Shown one piece after another: positions 9,586-18,600 of a stretch of DNA of 64,000 nucleotides (position 1 is the first letter of the stretch; the number at the start of each line of letters is the position of its first letter). The position numbers were made by a program, and so were the translations under genes. Location: contig NZ_CAHJXR010000007.1 in the NCBI RefSeq assembly GCF_903645355.1, positions 1 through 64,000 of the forward strand, given 5' to 3'. This DNA comes from Schaalia sp. Marseille-Q2122 (GTDB taxonomy: Bacteria; Actinomycetota; Actinomycetes; Actinomycetales; Actinomycetaceae). The notes beneath the pieces were generated by a model. It did not search any database and was not told the DNA's origin. It saw only the letters and a list, made by a program, of their open reading frames with translations.

Positions 9586-10854
9586 GTGAATGAAGAAACT
9601 CCTGCCTGGCAGTGGAACCCCCCTCCCGCCAACACTGCTCGCCCGCCCCTCGTGCGCGCAACCGGACAATCCGTCCAAATGCCCACCCCCTGGCTGGCCG
9701 GTGTCTGCTCGGGCCTGAGCGTCCACCTGGGTGTTTCCGTCACCCTCATCCGCTGGATCTTCATCATCACCGGCTTCTTCGGCGCCGGACTCCTCATCTA
9801 CTTCCTCATCTCCGTCCTCATCCCCAAAGACGGAGACCACGCCTCCCTCACCAGCACCGAACGCCTCGCCAGCGGCCTGGAACAAATCGGTGACAGCAAA
9901 AAGAAAGTCACCGCACGCAACCAGCTCCTCATGGTCGGCGCAGCCTTCCTGATCTTCTCAGTCCTCCTCATCCTCTTCCTCAACTCCACCCACCTCGAGC
10001 TGTACTGGATCGTCGGCCCCGTCCCCATCTTCGTCGGCATCGGCATGGTGTGGAGCCAAAGCAACAACCTCCGCCACTGGCGAACCCTGCGCTTTTGGCT
10101 CATGGTCATCGTCGGCATCATCCTCGTCATCATCGGCGTCACCATCCTCGTTGCAGGCGGCCCACCCACCCTCGACCTCCTCAAAGGCGGAGTCTACGGC
10201 GCGGGCATCGTCCTCGTCATCGTCCTGACCCTCATCCCCCTGTGGGTGCGCACCAGCGCCGAACTCTCCAACGCGCAAAAACGCCAAGTCCGCGACGCTG
10301 AACGCGCCGACATCGCCGCCCACCTGCACGACTCCGTCCTCCAAACCCTCACCCTTATCCGCTCCCACGCCGACAACCCCCAGCAAGTCCGCGCCCTCGC
10401 CCTCGGCCAAGAACGCGAACTACGCGCATGGCTATACACCGGCAAGAACGAGGCCGCCACCTCCACCGCCCAAGCCCTGCGCGAACAGGTCGAAAGCACA
10501 GAAGCCACCTACGGAGTCGCCGTTGACGTCGTATGCGTCGGCGACGTCGAACCCGGCCCCGCCGAACTCGCCCTCGTCGCAGCCGCAGGCGAAGCCGTCA
10601 CCAACGCCGTCCGCCACGGCACCCCACCCGTCTCCGTCTACCTCGAAGTCGGACGCGATCGCGTGGAAGTCTTCATCAAAGACCGCGGCACAGGCTTCAA
10701 CATCGAAGCCATCCCCGCCGACCGCCACGGCGTGCGCGGCTCCATCATCGGCCGCGTCGAACGCGCAGGCGGCAGCGCCATCATCCGCGCCCTCGACCCC
10801 GGCACCGAAATTCACCTCTCCGTCCCGAAAACCACGAACCCGCAAGTAGGATGA
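9586..10854 (+). CDS. PspC-type sensor histidine kinase
   Basis: A 422-aa membrane kinase of the NarL/LiaS-like (HisKA_3) class. A PspC domain lies near residues 28-90 (TPWLAGVCSGLSVHLGVS). It is followed by several membrane helices up to about residue 225. The dimerisation/phosphoacceptor helix is DIAAHLHDSVLQTLTLI, with the His near residue 247. The ATPase domain shows the N box AAGEAVTNAVRHG, the G1 box DRGTGFN and a final GSIIGRVERAGG. The start is GTG. It lies four bases before its response regulator, so the two form one operon. Confidence 0.9.
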   Translation: MNEETPAWQWNPPPANTARPPLVRATGQSVQMPTPWLAGVCSGLSVHLGVSVTLIRWIFIITGFFGAGLLIYFLISVLIPKDGDHASLTSTERLASGLEQIGDSKKKVTARNQLLMVGAAFLIFSVLLILFLNSTHLELYWIVGPVPIFVGIGMVWSQSNNLRHWRTLRFWLMVIVGIILVIIGVTILVAGGPPTLDLLKGGVYGAGIVLVIVLTLIPLWVRTSAELSNAQKRQVRDAERADIAAHLHDSVLQTLTLIRSHADNPQQVRALALGQERELRAWLYTGKNEAATSTAQALREQVESTEATYGVAVDVVCVGDVEPGPAELALVAAAGEAVTNAVRHGTPPVSVYLEVGRDRVEVFIKDRGTGFNIEAIPADRHGVRGSIIGRVERAGGSAIIRALDPGTEIHLSVPKTTNPQVG

Positions 10855-10858
10855 CAGC

Positions 10859-11509
10859 ATGACCATTCGACTCGTAGTCATTGACGATCACCCCATGGTT
10901 CGCGCGGGCGTGCGCGCCGAACTCGAAGCCTCCGGCGCCGACCTCGACATCCTCGCCGAAGCCGCCGACGTCGACAGCGCCATTGCCATCTGCACCGAAC
11001 TACGCCCCGATGTGGCCCTCCTTGACGTCCACCTGCCCGGCGGACGAGGCGGAGGCGGCGCAGAAGTCGCCCACAACTGCGCCGGTGTTGAGGGCGTCCG
11101 TTTCCTTGCCCTATCCGTCTCCGACGCCCCAGAAGACGTCGTCTCCGTGATTCGCGCAGGCGCTCGCGGCTACGTCACCAAATCCATCTCCACCGCTGAA
11201 CTCGTCGAAGCCATCCAACGCGTCGCCGCAGGGGACGCCGCCTTCAGCCCCCGCCTGGCCGGCTTCGTCCTCGACGCCTTCGGAACAGGCAGTGTCGCCA
11301 TCCAAGACGACGAGCTTGACCTGCTGTCCCAGCGTGAACAAGAGGTCATGCGCCTCATCGCCCGCGGCTACACCTACAAGGAAGTCGCCTCCGAACTGTT
11401 CATCTCCATTAAAACCGTGGAAACCCACGTGTCTGCGGTGCTGCGCAAACTACAGCTCTCCAACCGCCACGAGCTCAGCCGATGGGCCGCGCAACGACAC
11501 ATCATCTGA
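10859..11509 (+). CDS. LuxR-family DNA-binding response regulator
   Basis: A 216-aa NarL/LiaR-type regulator. The receiver domain has the acidic pair VVIDDHPMVR, the phosphoacceptor Asp in VALLDVHLPGGRG (near residue 54), and the conserved Lys in GYVTKSIS. The C-terminal helix-turn-helix is LSQREQEVMRLIARGYTYK onward, with the recognition helix around SIKTVETHVSAVLRKL. It is the partner of the kinase directly upstream and probably controls the divergent PspC operon. A hairpin terminator follows at 11524. Confidence 0.92.
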   Translation: MTIRLVVIDDHPMVRAGVRAELEASGADLDILAEAADVDSAIAICTELRPDVALLDVHLPGGRGGGGAEVAHNCAGVEGVRFLALSVSDAPEDVVSVIRAGARGYVTKSISTAELVEAIQRVAAGDAAFSPRLAGFVLDAFGTGSVAIQDDELDLLSQREQEVMRLIARGYTYKEVASELFISIKTVETHVSAVLRKLQLSNRHELSRWAAQRHII

Positions 11510-11523
11510 GGCGGAGCGGGAGC

Positions 11524-11548
11524 GGGAGGCGGCTACTAGCCGCCTCCC
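11524..11548 (+). terminator. Terminator after the PspC kinase/regulator operon
   Basis: GGGAGGCGGCTA and TAGCCGCCTCCC form a near-perfect stem 15 bases beyond the regulator stop codon. The remaining sequence to 11776 has no gene I can support. Confidence 0.65.
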
Positions 11549-11776
11549 GGCGTCCCGTTCTGCTTTCCTCCTCCCTAACGCTTACCTGTCGGCCTTCCCG
11601 GCCCACACCGCGTCCCACCCGGCCCGCGCGAGAGGGCAGCCGACAGCGCAAGGAAGCGCGGGCGGTAGCCTCGTCCTGCAGAGCATGTCAGAGTGTGAGC
11701 AGACATCCATCAAGGAAGAGTCAAGGGCACTCAGCTGAGGAGTAAACTAAGCGGGTTGATCATTTCAGGAGGAGAC

Positions 11777-13267
11777 ATGCATCAAATCGGTTTCGACCGT
11801 GAAAAGTACATCCAGCTCCAATCCGAACATATCGCCGAAAGGCGCCGTCAATTCGGTGGGAAGCTCTACCTGGAGTTCGGTGGGAAACTCGTTGACGACA
11901 TGCATGCCTCAAGAGTCCTCCCCGGATTCACCCCCGACAACAAGATCGTCATGCTCGGCCACCTCGCCGAAGAAGTCGAAATCGTCGTCGTCGTCAGTGC
12001 CAAGGATTTTGCCCGCCAGAAAGTGCGCGCAGACCTTGGCATTCCTTATGAAGACGACGTTCTCCGCCACATCGACGCCTTCCGCAGCTACGGCCTCTAC
12101 GTCGGCTCCATCGTCATCACCCAACTCACAGACGACAACCACGCCGCATACGCCTTCAAAGCCAAACTCGAAAAACTCGGCATGCGCGTCTACTGCCACT
12201 ACCCCATCCCCGGCTACCCCCACGACGTCGCCCGCATCGTCTCCGACGAAGGCTACGGCAAGAACGACTACATCGACACCAGCCGCGACCTCGTTGTCAT
12301 CACCGCCCCCGGACCCGGCTCAGGCAAGATGGCGACCTGCCTGTCCCAGCTCTACCACGACCACAAGCGCGGCCTACAATCAGGCTACGCAAAGTTCGAG
12401 ACCTTCCCCATCTGGAACCTCCCCCTCGATCATCCCGTCAATATCGCCTACGAGGCCGCCACCGCCGACCTCGACGACGTCAATATGATCGACCCCTACC
12501 ACCTGGCCGCCTACGGGGTGCAGACCGTCAACTACAACCGCGACGTCGAAATCTTCCCCGTCCTCTCACGCCTCTTCGAGACGATCCTGGGAGAATCCCC
12601 CTACAAGTCACCCACCGACATGGGCGTCAATATGGCCGGCATGTGCATCAGCGACGACGAGGCCTGCCGCGAAGCCTCCAAACAGGAAGTCATCCGCCGC
12701 TACTACAAGGCCCTCGTCGAGGAACGCCGCAAGGAACTCGACCCCGAGCAATCCGCGCGCATCGCCCTGCTCATGGGGAGCCTGGGCGTGAAAAAGACCG
12801 ACCGGCCCGTCGTTGAGCCGACCCTCACCGTCGCCGAAATGACCGGCGCCCCCGCAGCCGCCATCGAACTGCCCGACGGGCGTATCGTCACCGGCAAGAC
12901 CTCGCCCCTGCTGGGCGCGTGCTCGGCGATGCTGCTCAATGCCCTCAAGATGCTGGCCGACCTGGATCGTGAGATCCTCCTGCTCTCACCTGAATCCATC
13001 GAGCCCATCCAAGCCCTCAAAACCGGCCACCTCGGCAGCCGCAACCCGCGCCTGCACACCGACGAGGTGCTCATCGCCCTGGCAGTCTCAGCCAACCACG
13101 ATCCCAACGCTCGCGCCGCCCTAGCTCAGCTCGGAACCCTGCGTCATTGCGACGTCCACACCTCCACCATCCTGGGATCCGTGGACGAGGGCATCTTCCG
13201 TAACCTCGGTGTGCAAGTCACCTCTGAACCCGTGTATCAGACGAAGAGCCTGTACAAGAAGAGCTGA
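11777..13267 (+). CDS. DUF1846 (UPF0371) family protein
   Basis: A 496-aa cytosolic protein matching the DUF1846/UPF0371 family along its length. Recognisable stretches are the N-terminal [48 protein letters not shown] with a P-loop-like GPGSGK, and the C-terminal [20 protein letters not shown] Corynebacterium member has a known structure, but the biochemical role is unsettled as far as I know. The ATG at 11777 is preceded by AGGAGGAG, a very strong site. The 13268-13402 stretch after it holds nothing clear. Confidence 0.9.
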   Translation: MHQIGFDREKYIQLQSEHIAERRRQFGGKLYLEFGGKLVDDMHASRVLPGFTPDNKIVMLGHLAEEVEIVVVVSAKDFARQKVRADLGIPYEDDVLRHIDAFRSYGLYVGSIVITQLTDDNHAAYAFKAKLEKLGMRVYCHYPIPGYPHDVARIVSDEGYGKNDYIDTSRDLVVITAPGPGSGKMATCLSQLYHDHKRGLQSGYAKFETFPIWNLPLDHPVNIAYEAATADLDDVNMIDPYHLAAYGVQTVNYNRDVEIFPVLSRLFETILGESPYKSPTDMGVNMAGMCISDDEACREASKQEVIRRYYKALVEERRKELDPEQSARIALLMGSLGVKKTDRPVVEPTLTVAEMTGAPAAAIELPDGRIVTGKTSPLLGACSAMLLNALKMLADLDREILLLSPESIEPIQALKTGHLGSRNPRLHTDEVLIALAVSANHDPNARAALAQLGTLRHCDVHTSTILGSVDEGIFRNLGVQVTSEPVYQTKSLYKKS

Positions 13268-13402
13268 AAGGGTTTCTTCGGCGGGTTCGAGGGGGCTTCT
13301 TGGCGGTGCACTGCTTGCTGCCAGAGGGCGCCCTCGAACCGTATCGACTGTGGGGCTGCGGGCTGCGGTGCTGTGGGGCGAGGGCTTTGAGCTGACGAGC
13401 CG

Positions 13403-13657
13403 TTAGTAGTGGTAGCGCGCCTGGAGAATAATGAGGTCGCCGTCAATGACGAGGTAGACCAGGCGATGTTCGTCGGTGATTCGTCGTGACCATGCACCGG
13501 AAGCACCGTACTTCAGAGGTTCAGGTTTGCCGATGCCTTCGAAAGGATCGCGCAAGCATGCATCGATAAGGGTGTTAATGCGTTTGAGGATTCTGCGGTC
13601 AGCCTGCTGCCAAAAGACGTAATCCTCCCACCCAGCCTGATCCCAGACGAGGCGCAT
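13403..13657 (-). CDS. yoeB: Txe/YoeB family mRNA interferase toxin
   Basis: An 84-aa toxin of the YoeB group, which cleaves mRNA at the ribosome. Family landmarks are WEDYVFWQQADRRILKRIN, the GIGKPEPLKY segment with its catalytic Glu neighbourhood, SRRITDEHRLVY, and the C-terminal ARYHY with the catalytic His/Tyr. The start at 13657 (MRLVWDQ) lies one base after the antitoxin stop; a frame opening at 13681 would overlap the antitoxin for no gain. It forms a classic antitoxin-toxin operon. Confidence 0.92.
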   Translation of the reverse strand: MRLVWDQAGWEDYVFWQQADRRILKRINTLIDACLRDPFEGIGKPEPLKYGASGAWSRRITDEHRLVYLVIDGDLIILQARYHY

Positions 13658-13658
13658 G

Positions 13659-13910
13659 TCAGTCCTCGCGGTCGAGTTCATGAACCTCGGTCATGCCCGC
13701 CGTTGCGCGTTGGTAAGCGTCAAGGAGGCGTCGTGCGTTCTCTGGAGAGCGAAACAGGTAAGCGGTTTCTTTCCATGCGGCATACTCATCGGCTGACATG
13801 AGGACTGCGTTGCCTGCGCGAGAGACAATTTCGACAGCTTCGCAGTCGTTGTTCACCTGCTCAATCAATGGAAAGAGCGTGCGACGCGCTTCGCTTGCGC
13901 TGATCGACAT
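13659..13910 (-). CDS. yefM: YefM/Phd family antitoxin
   Basis: An 83-aa antitoxin. The N-terminal ISASEARRTLFPLIEQVN is the Phd/YefM DNA-binding fold, followed by VEIVSRAGNAVLMSADEYAAWKET and a C-terminal acidic tail that would wrap YoeB. It binds and neutralises the toxin and usually represses its own promoter. The stop codon lies one base before the toxin start, so the two are coupled. Confidence 0.92.
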   Translation of the reverse strand: MSISASEARRTLFPLIEQVNNDCEAVEIVSRAGNAVLMSADEYAAWKETAYLFRSPENARRLLDAYQRATAGMTEVHELDRED

Positions 13911-14086
13911 CGGAACTCCTATTCATCGGGCTGGGTCATTCGGCTGAGCTTTCACCCTAATGGTACCGCTTTTTGGTACGAGGTTTCCTGTTGGGGGGTG
14001 TTGGGTGGTGGGGATGCGGGCTGAGGGGGTGTGGTGTAGATCGTGGCGCGTTAAGGGTATGGGCTGTGTAATGAAGGGCTCCACGC

Positions 14087-14110
14087 TGGGCGATCACGCA
14101 AATGCGGGGT
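14087..14110. repeat. 24-bp direct repeat, left copy (flanks accessory island)
   Basis: Identical over 24 bases to 15628-15651; the core is GATCACGCAAATGCGGGG. The right copy sits 25 bases before the pcrA start codon and so is probably the native site. The left copy marks the other end of a 1.5-kb lower-GC block containing one gene and several hairpins. This looks like an insertion boundary or att-like duplication. Confidence 0.7.
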
Positions 14111-14164
14111 GCGTACTGCAAAGTTGAGAGGGGAGGGGGCATGGCGCAGTTCCTTTAGGTGCGA

Positions 14165-14200
14165 GTCGGGGCTGCCTCACAATGGTGAAGCAGCCCCGAC
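14165..14200. terminator. Strong hairpin in the island
   Basis: GTCGGGGCTGC (14165-14175) pairs perfectly with 14190-14200, with an inner TCAC/GTGA extension. It is terminator-like in both directions and may insulate the island from the YefM/YoeB promoter. Confidence 0.6.
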
Positions 14201-14205
14201 TGCAA

Positions 14206-14223
14206 TCCCCGCATATGCGGGGA
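14206..14223. repeat. Lone palindrome resembling a type I-E CRISPR repeat stem
   Basis: TCCCCGCATATGCGGGGA is an 18-bp perfect palindrome. It has the CCCCGC...GCGGGG stem and loop spacing seen in type I-E CRISPR repeats. Only one copy is present and no second copy follows at 61-bp spacing, so this is not an array. It may be a relic or an unrelated palindrome. Confidence 0.35.
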
Positions 14224-14244
14224 GGGTTCCCGTCTGAGACAGAG

Positions 14245-14281
14245 CAACGGGTCATCCCTGTCTGGTACAGGGAACCCGTTG
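14245..14281. terminator. Hairpin with two-part stem
   Basis: CAACGGGT (14245-14252) pairs with ACCCGTTG (14274-14281), and CCCTGT pairs with ACAGGG inside it. It is the third stem in 120 bases, after 14165-14200 and 14206-14223. It may be a terminator or part of a structured RNA. Confidence 0.5.
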
Positions 14282-14475
14282 ATTATCTGATATGGAGAGG
14301 CGGCTGTGCATCTTGTAGGTCGGGATGGGTGTCGCGTTAGGCCCTATTGGCGGGGTGCTGTCTGTGTGAGTGACTAGAAATGAGGAGGCAATTATTGCTT
14401 AGACATAGCAACTTAGAAATTGTGTGCTATGGTATTCGTGTACTCGATAGAAAACGGCTATCGGATACAAAAAAC

Positions 14476-14505
14476 CGGCTTGGCCTCTTGCCGGAGGCCA
14501 AGCCG
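14476..14505 (+). terminator. GC-rich hairpin upstream of the island gene
   Basis: CGGCTTGGCCTC (14476-14487) and GAGGCCAAGCCG (14494-14505) form a perfect 12-bp stem with a 6-base loop. On the minus strand it would be followed by a T run (complement of AAAAAA at 14469-14474). It could be a leader attenuator for the gene at 14611 or a minus-strand terminator. Confidence 0.5.
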
Positions 14506-14508
14506 ATG

Positions 14509-14588
14509 CGACCAAAGAACTGGCCGAGATGTGAACTGTCAGTCTACACGAGTCCTTGGAGGTAAAGAACCTCCCTCGTCCTTTGGTC
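14509..14588 (+). promoter_or_regulatory. Possible structured leader of the island gene
   Basis: CGACCAAAG near 14508-14516 can pair with CTTTGGTCG near 14581-14589, enclosing a smaller GGAGGT/ACCTCC hairpin near 14560-14575. The structure ends 10 bases before the AGGAG that serves the TTG start at 14611. It could control translation of that gene; no known riboswitch class is recognised. Confidence 0.3.
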
Positions 14589-14610
14589 GATGAGCGTTAG
14601 GAGATCTTCT

Positions 14611-15513
14611 TTGAAACTGACAGATTATTATGGCATCTCAAGTCAGGTGCCTTTCGTGAATGTCGACGTGAAGAACGACTCTAAGTTGTTCGTTGATCCG
14701 TGCGCAGTGAGGATGTTTGCTGGACATGTGAAGCAAGGTAGCTTAGCCGTCACATGTCTCGATACATTTTTCGCCGAACTGAGGGAGTCAAAGCTCGAAA
14801 GCCCGCGCGCAGAGGAGTTGCTCGGCAGTTTCCGTGAGCCATGGGAGACACGCATGGGCCTCTCTACTGAGGGAAGCTATGGGCGTGGTGGTGCCACAGA
14901 CACGGGGCTAAAGATCTTGGGTGAACTGCGAGCGAATAGTGATGCCTACTTTGAACTCGCAATCATGAAACGCCTAGAGCACCTCCCTCTCTTCATTGAA
15001 GGGGTGGCTGATGACATCACTTCCGACATCACCACGCGGATTATTTTTGACGCTCTCGTCGATTTCACCAATGAGATGATGTTGCTCTATCCTCAGCTCG
15101 CTCGGGAGACTAAGCGAGTGGTGAAGCAAGTCTGGAACCCGGACAGTCGGGATTGGGAAGAGAAGGAAGTTGTTCTCCCTGTTGCAGGAGGCAAAGAACT
15201 CCTTCTTGTTCCCCGGGAATGGGCTCAAGCAAATATCCTCATGTCTCATAAGCGTTACTCAGACAAAGTTGTGCTCGATTTTTATCAAGAGAAACGCACG
15301 GTGCTTGACATTAATGGGCACGCTCACAAGCCGCGCAAGGAGGAGCTGCGTAGGGACAAGACACTTGAGCTCGGCTGTCGTAAAAACCTTGAGGTGACCC
15401 TTCGTCGACTGGGGGAGGGCAGAGAGGTGGTCGCTGAGTTTGAGGCCTTTGTTGACGAGCACTACGACTCGACAAAGAGGATGCAACTCCAAGACGAGCA
15501 CTTGGAACGCTAA
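14611..15513 (+). CDS. Hypothetical protein in a low-GC accessory island
   Basis: A 300-aa soluble protein I cannot assign. The N-terminus reads KLTDYYGISSQVPFVNVDV and then NDSKLFVDPCAVRMF, an FVDP pattern I associate loosely with uncharacterised accessory proteins. The middle has a conserved-looking RLEHLPLFIEGVADDITSD, and the C-terminus is charged and helical. No membrane segment or nuclease motif is evident. TTG 14611 is preferred because AGGAG lies seven bases upstream; ATG 14590 has no site. Its codon use is more AT-rich than its neighbours, and it sits between hairpins and 24-bp direct repeats. A defence function is possible but unsupported. Confidence 0.75.
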   Translation: MKLTDYYGISSQVPFVNVDVKNDSKLFVDPCAVRMFAGHVKQGSLAVTCLDTFFAELRESKLESPRAEELLGSFREPWETRMGLSTEGSYGRGGATDTGLKILGELRANSDAYFELAIMKRLEHLPLFIEGVADDITSDITTRIIFDALVDFTNEMMLLYPQLARETKRVVKQVWNPDSRDWEEKEVVLPVAGGKELLLVPREWAQANILMSHKRYSDKVVLDFYQEKRTVLDINGHAHKPRKEELRRDKTLELGCRKNLEVTLRRLGEGREVVAEFEAFVDEHYDSTKRMQLQDEHLER

Positions 15514-15559
15514 GGGAATCTGCTAGCGACTACAAGGCAACAAACTTGCCTCTAACCTC

Positions 15560-15608
15560 TAGGGGGTTGCGTGTCGGGAATCGAAGACTCCCCACACACA
15601 ACCCCCTA
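15560..15608 (+). terminator. Terminator of the island gene
   Basis: TAGGGGGTTGCGTGT and ACACACAACCCCCTA pair with one mismatch around a 19-base loop. It lies about 45 bases after the island gene and just before the right 24-bp repeat. Confidence 0.7.
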
Positions 15609-15627
15609 TGCCTGACATTTATTGCCG

Positions 15628-15651
15628 TGGGCGATCACGCAAATGCGGGGT
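15628..15651. repeat. 24-bp direct repeat, right copy
   Basis: Identical to 14087-14110. It lies in the 5' region of the helicase gene, 25 bases before its ATG, and may overlap its promoter or leader. Confidence 0.7.
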
Positions 15652-15675
15652 TGCTGGCCTAAAGTGGGGGACACC

Positions 15676-18600
15676 ATGAGTACTGACTTCACTGGATTGC
15701 CTGACTTGGGACTGCCTGACCTAGGCCTGCCGGATCTTGACTCCTTCGACCAAGGCCTCTTCGACATGGGCACCCCTGCCTCTGCTCCGTCTGCCACCAC
15801 TACACCTGCTTCTGCTGGAGGCAAGGGCGGCGCTCCCGTGCGCACCTTGGATGAAAGCGCCTACGGCCTCGCCCCCGATGGTGCGTCAGGCGTGGGCACT
15901 CGGGGCGGGGACCCCCTGGGCACAGGCACTTTGGGCGCAGAACATCTGGGCACAGCGATCTCCTCGGCCTCGGGCATGCCGGGTGGAGTCCTCCCTAAAG
16001 GCTACGTCCCGGCAGATGCTCCTGCCTACGAGGACGACGCCCCCGCCGACTATGTACCCGCCGAATATGTACCCTCCGAGTACGTGCCCGCGGATGACGC
16101 GCCCGACGACAATAATGCGTGGCCGAGCGTTGCCTATCCCGGCGGCGTTGAAGGCAACACTGCGGCCTACTACGGGGGCGGTGGCCTCGCCAATTGGGGA
16201 AATCAGCCGCCCGCTATCGACACCAGTGAACTGCTCAAAGGCCTCAATCAGCAGCAACATGACGCCGTCGTCCACGAGGGCGAGCCCCTGCTGATCATGG
16301 CCGGCGCGGGGTCAGGAAAAACTCGTGTCCTGACCCACCGTATCGCCTACCTTTTGGCCACCGGCCGCGCCCGAGCCGGGCAAATCCTCGCCATCACCTT
16401 CACCAACAAAGCCGCCGCCGAAATGCGTGAACGCGTTGCCGACCTCGTCGGGCCAGAGGCGAAACGCATGATGGTCTCAACCTTCCACTCTGCCTGCGTG
16501 CGCATTCTCCGCAAGGAATACCGGGCCGCAGGGTTGAGCTCCACCTTCACCATCTACGACTCCCAAGACTCCCAACGCCTGCTGCAGATGGTGCTCAAAT
16601 CCCATGACGTCGACATTAAGCGCTACACGCCAAAGCTCGTTGCCGCACGCATCTCTGACCTGAAAAACGAGCTCATCAGCCCGCAGCACTACGCAGAAAC
16701 CGCGCCGAACGACCCGATCTCACGCATCGTCTCAGCCGCATACAGTGATTACGACAAGCGCCTCCGCCAAGCCAATGCGCTTGATTTCGACGACCTCATC
16801 ATGCGCACCGTCGCCCTGCTGCGCGACAATCCGGCTGTCGCTGAGCACTACCACCGGCGTTTCCGCCACATCCTGGTTGACGAGTATCAGGACACTAACC
16901 ATGCTCAGTATGTGCTGGTCCGCGAACTCGTTGGAGACGGTGAGGATCACGTTCCGCCTGCTGAGCTGACCGTCGTAGGTGACTCTGACCAGTCCATCTA
17001 CGCCTTCCGTGGTGCCACCATCCGTAATATCGAAGAGTTCGAACGCGACTTCCCCGGCGCACGTACCATCATGCTTGAGCAAAACTATCGCTCAACGCAA
17101 AACATCCTCACCGCCGCTAACGCCGTCATCTCACGTAATGAAGGCCGCCGACCCAAAAACCTGTGGACCGACTCGGGAGCGGGCTCGCTCATTACCCTTG
17201 ATGCCGCCGACTCGGACCGCGACGAAGCCCGTTTTGTGGTTGCCGAAATCGACCGCCTGAATGACGAGGGCACCAACTGGGGCGACATTGCCGTTTTCTA
17301 CCGCACCAACGCTCAATCACGCTCCATTGAAGAACTCTTCGTCCGTCAAGGCATCCCCTACAGGGTTGTGGGCGGCACCCGATTCTACGAACGCAAAGAA
17401 ATCAAAGACGCCCTGGCCTACCTGCAAGCCATTGCCAACCCCGATGACACCGTTGCGCTGCGGCGCGTTCTAAATACGCCTCGGCGCGGTATTGGTGCCA
17501 AGGCTGAGGAATTATTGGTTGCTTACGCGGACCAGTACGGCATCTCCTTCGGGCAGGCCATCGCTGACGTGTGGGAGCAGGCAGGTCGCCCGGCTGGCGA
17601 GGCCGAAGGGCTGGAAGTGCCCGGCGCTCTGGCGAACACATCCGAGAGCGCCCGCCTTGTAAGCGGACGGTCGCCGGAGGACGAGGTGAGCGCCGGTAGC
17701 GGTGCGGATGCGGGGGCGCTCGTCTCGCCCATGAGGCCTGGCGCCTCCGGCGCGGCCTCAACGCCCGACCTAACCGCGACGAACGCCCCCGAACCCGCTG
17801 ATTCGCTGGCGGGTGAAGTTCCGTTGATGGAACCCGAGCCGACGATTGTTGAGGCTGCTGAGACCCGCGAGACCACATCCCCCACTGCGGATAGGGGAGT
17901 GGAAAGGCCGGGGCCCGCTGGAGTGAGCGCTCGAGCTCTCAAGGCCATTGCCGGATTCTGGGGGCTGCTGGATGCTTTGCGGCGCTGCGACCAGGCGGGC
18001 ATGAGCGTTGGCGACATTCTCGAAGAAGTCCTGGACCGCACGGGGTATTTGGAGCAACTGCGCAGGTCGGAGGATCCGCAGGACGCCTCGAGGGTGGAAA
18101 ACCTTGCTGAATTGCACTCTGTTGCCGAGGACTTCAACGCCAGCCTTGTGGCGGCGCAAGCTGAACGGAGTAAGCAAGCTGAACAGAGCGCCCAGACCGA
18201 ACAGGCTGTACAGGGTGCGCCGGGTGCGCGAGGCGTACTGGATGCCGAGAACCCACAACCGCACGGACACCTCGTTGATTTCCTTGAGCGTATCTCTCTG
18301 GTGGCCGACTCTGACCAGCTTCCTTCCGAGGACGGGCGTTCAGGACAGGTCACACTCATGACCGTCCACACGGCCAAGGGCTTGGAGTTCCCGATCGTGT
18401 TCGTGACCGGCATGGAAGATGGCACGTTCCCCCACCAGCGATCCCTTGGTGAAGTGGCGGAGCTTGCCGAGGAGCGACGACTCGCCTATGTAGCGATTAC
18501 CCGAGCTCGTGAACGCCTCTACCTGACGCGTGCGGCTGTGCGATCAGCCTGGGGGACACCTCAAGAAATGCCGCCCTCGCGATTCCTTGATGACATTCCC

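Noticed and set aside
14087-15651. A CRISPR array
   Set aside because: Only one strong repeat-like palindrome is present. The two 24-bp direct repeats are 1541 bp apart with a gene between them.
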